Below, piece by piece: positions 55,446 to 64,000 of a DNA stretch of 64,000 nucleotides. Where the stretch lies: contig JAFCMP010000124.1 of NCBI GenBank assembly GCA_017506865.1, forward strand, positions 62,001 to 126,000, written 5' to 3'. A program made the translations under genes and the position numbers. Origin of the DNA: Tribonema minus. Taxonomy: Eukaryota > Sar > Xanthophyceae > Tribonematales > Tribonemataceae. The notes beneath the pieces were generated by a model, which ran no database searches, was not told where the DNA came from, and saw only the letters and a list, made by a program, of their open reading frames with translations. How positions within the stretch are numbered: position 1 is the stretch's first letter; every line of letters begins with the position of its first letter.

Positions 55446-58400
55446 TGACGCCTTCGACGTTTGCCTCTAGCATGCTGGCCGATATGAGGCCATTGGGAGG
55501 CACAACTGTGCCCGCGCCGGCGGAAAGAACTGCAACCCACTGCGTGTGCGACCTGCATGGTCAGGCAAGGCAGCACAACTCAGTCAATGAGTATAGCAGC
55601 ATGTCTCAGTCAACGGAAGTAAGTAAGGCTGCTTGTCTCAGTCAATGGGTAAGCAGCACGGCTCAGTCAATGTGCAAGGCAGCATGCCTCACTCAACAGG
55701 TACGGCAGCACGGCTCAGTCAATGGGTCAGGCAGCACGTCTCAGTCAATCAGTCAATGAGTGAGGCAGCACACCTATCTCAGTTAATGGGTCAGGCAGAG
55801 CGTCTCAGTCAGTGGGTAAGGTAGCATGTCTCAGGCGGAAAATGCAGCATGTCTCAGACACAGTGGGAAGGGCAGCACGCCTCAGTCAGTTGGAAAGTCA
55901 GCACGATTCAGTCAGTGGGAAAGGCAGCGTGGTTCAGCCAATGGCGGGGGCCGGTAGGGGGGGGGACGGAGAAGGAGGGTGAGACAGCATGGCTTAGTCA
56001 ATAAAGGAGTGGAAGGCAGCACACCTCAGTCAATGGGAGAGCAATGTAGCACCGCTCAGTCAACGGTAAGGCTGCACGTCTCAGTCAAAGTGGCTCATGG
56101 TGATGTGGAAAGTCGAGTTTATGCGCATACATATGTACCAGGCACAGCGCAAAGGCCCTGTTGCGGCAGCCATTTGAGCCACGCTCGCGCGCGCATGTGA
56201 GCGTGAATGCGTGTAGTTAATGGCGAGTGAACAAGGGGTGTGCAGCTTCAAAAGGAAAATCGCATGCGGACCGTTGCTGTTGATGTTATTTCCCACACAC
56301 AGGCCAACACCGTTGGCTCAGGCCAGGCCTGCGGCTAGGATACCTTTAGCTTGACAATAGAGTTTGCAAACCCATCTGCTTCACAAGTCACGCACGTCAA
56401 GTCCGGTGAAGTTAATACATTCAAGCAAGTCAAGTCAAGTCAAGTCAGGTCAATGCAATTGCTGTCCAAGATGGGCCTTCTCTGCCTAATGTGGTCACGT
56501 GAGGTACTCGTACGCTGTGAGAGTCACAGCCTTACTCAAACCCTAGGCCCCCCATGTGATGACGCTCTACAGGTGATGTTTTGTGATAAGGCATGCATAA
56601 ACTTGTAGCATCCGCTTTTGTGAATTGATTCTCGCTGAGGACGCAACAAAGCCCAGATGATTACAGCATATTTGGTGCAACAGGAGTCAATGCCTTGTCA
56701 CAACATGACACACCGCTCCACAACACATGTAGAAGTACTTCAAATGGCACATACTTCAAGAAAATGTATTACGGTTCGAACATGCATCTGCCGGTCTTCA
56801 GGTGTTACAAACTCAATTGTACACTTCAAGTCTTGCGCACGCACCTGCTGGTCTCTTGCTCCAAGAGCGTCCTCCCCTCGGGCGTGTTGATGTAATTGGC
56901 CAGGGTCGTATTCAGCGGGCCCGTGGTGGCCTCAACGCAAGTGAACAAAGCCCTGCAGCAGAAACAGCAGCATGCATGGAAATGAATCAATAGATCGTAG
57001 AGCTCTAGGTGACAAGGGGTGGTTTGCTGCCAGTGCCTTCCACCAATAACCGTGGTCGCCGGTGCTGTAGCAAGAGGCCACGAGAGTCAAACAGTGCCAC
57101 CATATCCACAGGAGCCACAAGACTTCTGTGTGCAAGCTTTTTGGCGTTCGAGGCATGCATCTCGCATCATCCGCCCGATTCTTGCCAGCGATGCTCCACA
57201 GCAGTTGAGGTGCAAAGCAGGGAGGAAGTAATGAGCGACGTTTCGAGCGCGGCATTGCGGCCATAAGAGTCGTTGTTGGCGATACCTTCCTGTCAGCTTT
57301 GCTCCTGTCACTGAGCGATAGTGGCCCGCAGCATTCAACTTCAACTATGACCTGCATGCATCTACAAAGACCCCTTCAGTGTCGGTGGTCTTGAACACGG
57401 CCACTGCAGTGGCCAAGAAGCGCCCACCAGTATGGGGCAGCGGCACCAGCAGAGCGCTGCCATGGTAACGCTCACCCAAGGCGCTGTACCGAGGCGGTGA
57501 TTCACTGATTCTTACTGAGCACTGGCACACCACGGCTGCGCCCAGTTAGCTAACCCTAACCCTAACCCTAACCCTAAGCACTGTTCATGCAACAATTCTC
57601 ATAGCAACTTCACTTCCCATGTGCGTGCCGACCCAACCCTGAGGCTACGGTTGCACTGCCTCTCCCAATGGACATGCGTTGCCTCTCGCGCACTGCCTCT
57701 CGCGCACATGCGATGGACCGCATGCATTCCCGAAGTGTGACCGGTCCTACAGAGAACCGTGGTTTGCTGGTAGCACAACGTGCTTCGAAGCGTGGTAGAC
57801 TCACTGCACTCAGTGCTGCGATGCACCGTTGTGTCACCCGTCACCCGTCTAAGCGCTCGTTGGCATCGCTCCAGCTCCCCGTCACACAACGTAGCAGTGC
57901 TCCACCATGACACAGGTGACACAGCCCACATCCCCCTATGTTGCGACCACGGGGCAGGCTGCTGGACAATGGCACACACCGCGGCAGCGCCCCTCTGAGA
58001 CACCGCCCCCGCCCCCCCGCCTGTAGATCAATGGGCTACCGAGAACTGGCACACACCGCAGCAACGCTCCACACAGGCCCCCCCCAGCCCCCCCGGCCCG
58101 TAACTGCCGATCCGGCACCACCTGTCGTGTCAGTGAGCTCTTCAGCATGCGTTCCTCACCTGTCGATCACTGAGCACTTGTTGGTGTTTGTGAGCTGCGC
58201 CATCGCAGCAGCGTTCGGCACTGCCTCCAACTTCAATTCACCGCCTGCACCGCCGCCAGAGGTACGCTTGCGCTTCCCTCCGCCCCCGCCCCCACCCAAC
58301 ACCCTGCCGCTGCCGCCACCGCCACCGCTGGCGCCACCGCTGCCGCCGCCGTTGCCACTGCCACTGTCACCGTCGCCGCTGCCGCTGATACCGTCGCTGC

Positions 58401-60573
58401 CCTGCTGCATGAAGTCTAGCGAAGCCCACGGTGTGGCAGGGGAGGGCTGCACTATGGGGGGTGGCAGCGCACCGGGCTGGGGTTGGGGGGGCGGCGCTGG
58501 TGCTGGCGCGGGCGCTGTGATGAGGGCGTCACACGCAAGAAAAATGTGGGGAAATGACAAAATAGTCAAGTGTTTTAACTTTTAAAATTTTAAAATCGAG
58601 CAGAAGAAGTGTAGATGATGAATATTGTGGGGGGGGGGGGGGGTGGCAGGGAACGGGGTTGGGGAGCGGCGCTAATGCGGTGTAATGAGCACGTCCGCTG
58701 TGACCTGGGCACCACGAGCGAAAATGAAGGCCAGAGAGAAAAGATTCAGTGGAAGTTGCAGTCGAACCATGGCATGGCAGAACATGGTGCAGCAGCGCTG
58801 GAAGTTTGTGTGATGGTAGCAAACGCAGGTTCTGACAATGATGAGGGCACAACATTATCGTGTTGTGTTACATTACCCCACCACCACCATGGCCATCACC
58901 AGCGTAGCCCTTGACCAATCATGTGCACTGCAACTGGTGATAGCCAAGAAGGATGGCTCTTGCGAAGTTCTTGGTGGTATGCTCGTGTGGACAGCACATA
59001 CGCAGCTCTCCCAGTCCTCGACCGCATACCATATACATTGGGCCAAAGCGTAACCCAGATGCGTACATGGTCCCTTGTGTGTACCGTAGATCACGGGGTA
59101 TAGACCCCCCCCGTCTAGTCGCGCTGCGAGGCTCATGCAGAGCCAACGGGGGGGTCTTATTCGAGGGGGGGGCCTTATACGACGTACCCCCCGTCTTGCA
59201 CGCGCGTGGGTGGCTGCGGTCGCATATATCGCATGATGAATACTGCAGAAGTTCCGTTGCTTGCAAGCAGCACGCCACAAATAGACGTTCTGCAGCTCCT
59301 GCCTAAGCACGCCTGGTTCGCACACCACCTCGGCACAGCGAACGCACGGCTGCAGAGGATTTCGCAGCAACGCAGCTTGCACAACACACCTGCGTACGCG
59401 CTGCAGCACACTTGACCCTCGCGCTGAATTATGCCGGAACGACTTGAAGTTTGCGTAACTGCCGTTTCTGTTTACAACCCCTGGTCTTAACGGCGCGTGC
59501 CTACCCCGGTCTTATACAGCGCACCCCTGGTCTTGCACGCACGCCCACACCTCACAGAGGGCACGGGGGGTCTTATACCACGGCATAAGATGGGGGGGTC
59601 TTACACGAGAGGGGGCGTGATCTACGGTATGTGTCACTATAATCCACTAGTCGCAGTCGTCCCTCACTGCCAGCCATTTTCGCGTGCTTCACTGCAAAGT
59701 TCCACCTGTGATTGACGTGATCGCGTGGTGGGCAAGTGCTCATGTACCTGGCTGTCCTCTTGTTACGACTGCATTCTGTTGTGAGAAGTCACGCTGATAA
59801 TGACACGACTGCAATGCAAAGCTTGACTCCGTGGTCTACAGATACTGCCTTGAATGCAGAGCTAAAAATGAGTTTAGTCAAGTGGGCACATTGGTAACGA
59901 ACAGCGCACAATGGTTCCCTTTAAGCATACATGGCGAATCACTGGTAATTAGGCGAGTGCAAGTGTTTGAAGTTCAACTCACTGGGCATGGCAGCGGGCT
60001 GGGCGGCGGCGCTGGCGAACTGCAAATCAGTGCCCCTCAGCCTGGCTCTTTGCTCCGCCATGAAAGCTCCCGTGGCACAGGCCACCATCTCCAGTGCGCT
60101 CTTGAGCCCCGGCACGGCGTCGTAGGCCGCCAGCCTCGCCTGCACATCCTGAGAGTAGAAGATCTGCTGAGCAGCGAGGAACTGCTGATGAAGAGGCTCC
60201 AACGTGTCTGCAGGCAGCTGCTCAGGGTGAAATGGCTGAGGCGCGGCGGGCTGAGGCTGCTGCAACACCTGTTGCGGCAGCAGCGGTGCGGTGACAGGCT
60301 GCGGGACTGCCGGGATCGCATGAAGCTGCTGCGGAAATACGCCGATGCCGAGTGGCGCTGCTGGCGCCGGCGCTGGTGCTGCTACTGCTGCAGGTGTGCT
60401 GGTCAGCGCGCCGAGCGGAGCGGACGTCCTCGCTGCTGTGGCCAAGCCTGCACACGACGTTGCGGGGCAAGGATCAATGATTAGGTGAACTTTTTGAGTG
60501 CAAGCAACATATGTTTCTCTACGCCACACTTGCCTGCACCAGCGACGCTCTGCTGGTGATGCTGCTCCGACAT
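55439..60573 (-). CDS. unrecognised intron-rich gene, 5' and middle exons
   Basis: Exons 59983-60447, 58160-58514, 57352-57504 and 56845-56952 join with matching phases. A further exon, 55439-55539 (WVAVLSAGAGTVVPPNGL), has a clear frame but does not join directly in phase, so one exon is missing between them. The probable start is ATG at 60573 (MSEQHHQQSVAG), with an uncertain donor. The protein has a Pro/Ala/Gln-rich N-terminus, a helical segment (PLHQQFLAAQQIFYSQDVQA, then KSALEMVACATGAFMAEQRA), a Gly/Ser-rich linker with a basic KRKRTSGG cluster suggesting nuclear entry, and a folded region (YHGSALLVPLPHTGGRFLAT, LFTCVEATTGPLNTTLANY). I do not recognise the family. It may continue into the exons at 48.3-52.9 kb, giving one gene of over 12 kb. 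Confidence 0.6.
55557..56095 (+). repeat. degenerate minisatellite, unit about 27-30 bp
   Basis: About 15 imperfect units based on ctcagtcaatgggtaaggca followed by gcacgt run head to tail. The 5' units are more regular than the 3' ones. It lies in an intron of the minus-strand gene. Confidence 0.92.
56625..56662 (+). repeat. dispersed short repeat, copy 3 of 3
   Basis: Contains gattctcgctgaggacgc followed by gcccagatgatt, in the same orientation as the copies at 24154 and 47475. Confidence 0.8.
56975..57158. repeat. about 180-bp direct repeat, copy B
   Basis: Partner of 54961-55138. It lies in the intron between the exons at 57352-57504 and 56845-56952. The minus-strand frame SLVAPVDMVALFDSRGLLL is open here, so an alternative or ancestral exon is possible. 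Confidence 0.85.
57551..57576 (+). repeat. interstitial telomere tract
   Basis: Four perfect CCCTAA units. One of the longest of more than twenty short tracts in the window; others lie near 25608, 31607, 34655, 43620, 49975, 51820 and 55160. Confidence 0.95.
59082..59629. mobile_element. 548-bp element with 14-bp terminal inverted repeats (MITE-like)
   Basis: The left end reads TACCGTAGATCACG and the right end is its exact reverse complement. Subterminal C-rich strings (tatagaccccccc on the left; gtaagaccccccc when the right end is reversed) extend the inverted similarity. TGTG immediately flanks both ends and could be a 4-bp target duplication. No transposase frame fits inside, so it would be non-autonomous. 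It lies in the intron between exons 59983-60447 and 58160-58514 of the minus-strand gene. Confidence 0.65.
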
Positions 60574-60770
60574 GATCCCAACTGCCACTCCTCCTCGGGA
60601 CTGTACTCCCGCTTCGGCCTGCCGCAGGCTGCAGCCCGCCTCGATAATAAGGTAGATGCATGTTCTACCCTTCAAAACCACGTTAATAACGAGACACTGC
60701 GAAATTTGTTCACAGGCAGCAATAGTGTGGAACTGAGCAGTAGCTGGCACGAGCAGCTGACACAGGAGAC
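60574..60770. promoter_or_regulatory. divergent promoter region
   Basis: The start of the SARNP-like gene (plus) and the probable start of the minus-strand gene are 197 bp apart. Both first codons are followed by tcggag (MSE). Promoter function is inferred from position only. Confidence 0.45.
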
Positions 60771-61868
60771 ATGTCGGAGGTAAACCCTCAGAAGATGAAG
60801 GTGGCGGACCTCAAGGCCGAGCTGGCGAAGCGCAACTTGGACTCCACCGGCCTCAAGCAGGATCTTATCCAGCGGCTGCAGGCGGCGCTGGACGAGGAGG
60901 AGTTTGGCCTGGCGCCAGATGCAGACCTGTTGGGGGCGGCGCCCACCTCCTTCGAGTCGTCGTCCTTTGCAGCAGACTCTCCCTCTGTGGAGATGCCCAA
61001 AGAGTCCTTCTCTCCCAAACAGGCAGTTGCATCGCCTGTGTCACCGCCTCGCCCGACGGCGCCGTCACCGACACCTGCCCTCGCTGCGCCACCATCGCCT
61101 GCTGTCGCCACCGCGGCACCGTCCAAAGCGGTGTCAACAGATGCACCAGCAGCTCCCGCTGCAGAAGAGCCCACCGAGGACACTGCGGCGGCGCCGGCAG
61201 CGCCGGACGCGGAGGAGGCCACGGCAAAATCAGCAGCACAAGCACCCGCACCAACACCAGCAGCAGCACCTGCAGTAGGTCTGGTGAGTGAGGAAGAGAG
61301 GCGCAAGGCGCGTGCCGCCAGGTTTGGCGTACCACCAGCGGCGGAGGTACAGCCAACGGCGGAGGAGAAGCTGGCACAGCGCGCAAAGCGGTTCGGCGTA
61401 CCTAGCGCCACTGCCTCTGGTGCTGCTCCTGCCGCTGCTGCTGCGCCTGCCGCCAGCGCGCCGGCCTCCGCGGCGCCCTCCGAGTCCCTGCTCTCAGGCG
61501 ACAAGCTGATTCAACGGGCGGAACGATTCAATCTTTCGACTCCACAATCGGAGGAGGCAAAAAAGAGGAAGCGTATCGAGGAGGACGAGGCAAAAAAGAA
61601 GCGCCGCCTCGAGCGCTTCGGCGGCAGCAGCGGCGGCGGCGGCAGCGGCGGCAGCAGCGGCGGCGGCGGCGGCGGCGGCGCCAAACCGCAAGGGGAGGAG
61701 GCAGCGAAGCGGCAGAAGCGTGCGGAGCGCTTTGCGGGAGCAGGTGCCGCTGACAAGGCTGCGGCGCCAGCGGCAGCAAAAGGGTCGCACAAGCAGGGGG
61801 CGCGGGGCAGAAAGGCGCCGGCAGACAAGGGGGCCGCTCTGTCGAGTGCGCTGTCTGCGGGCCGGTGA
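60771..61868 (+). CDS. SARNP / Tho1 / MOS11-like SAP-domain mRNA export protein
   Basis: A single-exon frame of 365 residues. Residues about 8-45 form an SAP motif (KMKVADLKAELAKRNLDSTG, LKQDLIQRLQAAL), which binds DNA or RNA. A Pro/Ala-rich linker follows. The C-terminal half carries five spaced versions of the family repeat R(A/L)xRFG: ARAARFGVP, AQRAKRFGVP, IQRAERFNLS, KKRRLERFGG and QKRAERFAG. In animals and yeast these repeats bind the RNA helicase UAP56/Sub2 and link it to mRNA in the TREX export complex, in the nucleus. A basic stretch EEAKKRKRIEEDEAKKKR can serve as a nuclear signal. The protein is longer than human SARNP (210 residues) because of the linker and a polyglycine run. A donor-like GAG|GTAAAC lies right after MSE, but the continuous frame makes splicing there unnecessary. 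Confidence 0.88.
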   Translation: MSEVNPQKMKVADLKAELAKRNLDSTGLKQDLIQRLQAALDEEEFGLAPDADLLGAAPTSFESSSFAADSPSVEMPKESFSPKQAVASPVSPPRPTAPSPTPALAAPPSPAVATAAPSKAVSTDAPAAPAAEEPTEDTAAAPAAPDAEEATAKSAAQAPAPTPAAAPAVGLVSEEERRKARAARFGVPPAAEVQPTAEEKLAQRAKRFGVPSATASGAAPAAAAAPAASAPASAAPSESLLSGDKLIQRAERFNLSTPQSEEAKKRKRIEEDEAKKKRRLERFGGSSGGGGSGGSSGGGGGGGAKPQGEEAAKRQKRAERFAGAGAADKAAAPAAAKGSHKQGARGRKAPADKGAALSSALSAGR

Positions 61869-64000
61869 TGGCAGTGCTCGCGGTGGGGGGGGGGTGGGGG
61901 GGGGGCAAGGCAGGAGGTCAGCGGAACAGGCACGTCAAGTACCCTTGCAGCGCGTGATGCACCGTCATTGAGCACCCGTCAGCGCTTGCCGCGCAGCGGC
62001 GCACAGTGCGCAAGCGCGTGATCTGGGTATGCTGTTTCCACTGCTGCTCAGCCGAGCCCATAGCTGTCGTACACCGATGGCGCAGATGGGCCCATGCTAG
62101 GCGTCGTCCAACACTGCGGTATAGATGACAGATCACACATGCAGACGCCTGCCACAGCGTGAGCGCACTTACAAGGAACAGCAGCGGCGCGTCCGTTGTG
62201 CAGTCACTCGCTCACCATTTGTGATCAGGGAGTTGGTGGGCGCCAGATTTGTACCTGAAACTCGCTGGCCATTCCGGTGCGTCAAGAGAGTATATATCGC
62301 TTTGCATGCAGGATTGGTGCAGATGTGGCCGTTGTTTTTTACGTTGCGTGCACTGTTTGTTTCATCAAGTGGCATTGCGGGCAGAATCTGATTGTCAGTC
62401 TGCCATTGTCCGTATGCAACATTGCATTTGAAGTGGCGGCAATGGCGCGCCTTGTGCTGTCGCTGCTCATTCGCATGAAGAATTGATTATGGGTGTACGT
62501 TTGGTGCATGTCTGTCCTGCACCTGGCCAAGGCACTGTTTAGCCTGCGCATCTGTCTGGTAATAGTCATAATGTGCACTCTTTGTTAGATCATGGGAGTC
62601 GTGCAGAATTTTGGTCTACAACGTGTCCATCTCAGGACCATCTGCAATGTGAAAGCAGACGTGCATTCATGTTGGTGAACGTTTGGTGCGTGTCAGTACA
62701 TTTGTAGCCTGGCGTCTGCCAGGTGGTATTGAGGTGAGCATACCGACATTCCTGCCTGACGCGCTCGCTGAGCGTTGCTTCCTGTGCGGTGACACACATT
62801 CAAAGTCACATCCATCGCCTTTAGCCATCACCCGTATGCATGCGCAACTGCCAACTGTTCCAGTGACAAAAGGCGATGATGGTCCGTAATGTGCGGTCAA
62901 TGTAACAGGTGCTGCCGATGTGGTGAGCACAGCGGCCATCTTGACAGGTGCGCTTCACCGCCATCGGCACTTGCATGCAGCGGCATGGCTAAGCGCCGCT
63001 GTCAGGCTCTGTGGCATCCAAGCATTGCACTTCATGTGGTGTGATCACGACTCCACTGTATGGTGGGAGCGAACGATGCAGAGAGTTGGTATTGAGATGA
63101 CTGTTGCTGCTACAAAGTGACACTGCAGATGAGTGAACGAGCAAGGCGGCTAGACCGTGCAGTCTGTGCACCAAGGTTGCTTACATTTGGTTCACGTCTG
63201 CAAGCCTGCATCGTTGTTTCTTTACCATTTCATATAGGTGTGCCAAAAGCTGTTGACTTCGATCATCAACTGGACTGCCTCATACACACGCAGCCAAGAG
63301 GCGCAATTTCAACATTGAAGTTGGACCACACTCAACTTTGTAGTGAAGTTGGACCACAGTCGACTTGAGAGTAAAGTTGCGCACTCACACAGTGACAATG
63401 TGAGCAGCTCAGTGCATCAATCAGGGGCATGTGCTGTTGAGCTGCAGTGGCGCCACTTCAACTTACAACTTCAACTCGCATTGCCCGCTTGTTGGACACT
63501 GTTTGAAGAATGGGCAAGAAAATCAAATCTCATGCACCAAATGGTAGGATGGTGAGAGTATTGCTGCGCGCGCAGCGAGGGTGCTTACAGCAGGCATGTT
63601 TCGAACAGCAAAAACAGATAAGTCGTTACACCAGAAGCAGAAAATCAGCATGACCTACAGAAGCGCGCTGTAAAGTCGGCTTCACTTACACACCACGCAC
63701 ACTGACATACAATGGGCCTAGCCCTAACCCCCCACCCCCAACCCGCCCGCCCCGTCTGAATCTCTATATGAGGTTTGCGATAACAGCTCCACAGCATCTC
63801 CTGTACAGATGATTATTTCCGCTTGCGCCGCCGTATAGGCAGTAATACATATCAGAAGCACACGACCCCTGACCCTGCTGCCCCCCCCCCCCCCCCCCAC
63901 CCTGCCAGCACACACCCCAGTCTTTTGAGGCCATGCCACAGCACACACACACCATTGGCCGCTGCCGTCAGTGCATGCTGCTGCCGAGCGGACTGTTGAG
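61869..64000. other. no gene seen
   Basis: After the SARNP stop there is a G-rich patch (61885-61908). Frames up to 90 codons on both strands between 62.0 and 64.0 kb have no recognisable domain. Paired strings gaagttggaccaca and cacttcaacttacaac occur at 63317-63480. A poly-C run lies at 63882-63899. Confidence 0.5.

Noticed and set aside
58873..59415. Coding frames on either strand inside the 59-kb segment
   Set aside because: They fall inside the inverted-repeat element, conflict with each other and join to no neighbouring exon in phase.

Overview
This is nuclear DNA from an intron-rich eukaryote, read from spliced gene models with GT-AG introns, Kozak-like starts and eukaryote-only protein families. 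Exons are GC-rich and encode Ala/Gln/Gly-rich proteins, introns are long, and short interstitial TTAGGG tracts are common. The 811-residue CDC48 reads closest to plant CDC48 from memory, and a TBC1D31 homologue suggests a cell that builds cilia. A green alga or similar flagellated protist fits best; this is inference, since no rRNA or organelle marker is present.

Layout. 0-1 kb: two tiny divergent candidate ORFs for membrane proteins. 2.8-6.3 kb (-): a complete six-exon DUF1295 (steroid 5-alpha-reductase-like) membrane enzyme. 6.5-17.2 kb (+), divergent from it: a giant five-exon gene with two TRIC-channel-like domains, a very long Ala/Gln-rich coiled region and a lectin-like C-terminus. 18.2-27.8 kb (+): complete eleven-exon CDC48/p97, with a possible two-exon antisense gene inside one intron. 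29.1-38.1 kb (+): complete seven-exon TBC1D31. 39.1-39.6 kb (-): a decayed P-loop ATPase-like fragment. 39.9-42.1 kb (+): an intronless ORF with a VWA5-type C-terminal module and a Tudor-like segment. 42.8-46.7 kb (-): a complete five-exon small multi-pass membrane protein. 48.3-52.9 kb (-): the 3' exons of an unrecognised gene. 54.2 kb (+): the 5' part of ribosomal protein eS27, interrupted by telomere repeats. 55.4-60.6 kb (-): another unrecognised intron-rich gene, possibly the 5' part of the same one. 60.8-61.9 kb (+), divergent from it: an SAP-domain SARNP/Tho1 mRNA-export protein.

The main discovery is in the introns. In nearly every multi-exon gene, an intron carries one to four degenerate tandem copies of the neighbouring exon edge together with its splice site, spaced roughly 50-200 bp apart. 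Donor-side copies lie downstream of the true donor and acceptor-side copies upstream of the true acceptor. Interstitial telomere repeats often lie between the copies. This looks like introns that grow, and perhaps arise, by repeated tandem duplication across exon-intron junctions. Other unexplained structures include a 548-bp element with 14-bp terminal inverted repeats, a 28-bp minisatellite, two dispersed short repeat families and a motif built on CAACTTCAA that recurs in introns and exons.

The genes do not form a pathway. They are independent housekeeping genes, several in divergent pairs with start codons about 200-250 bp apart.
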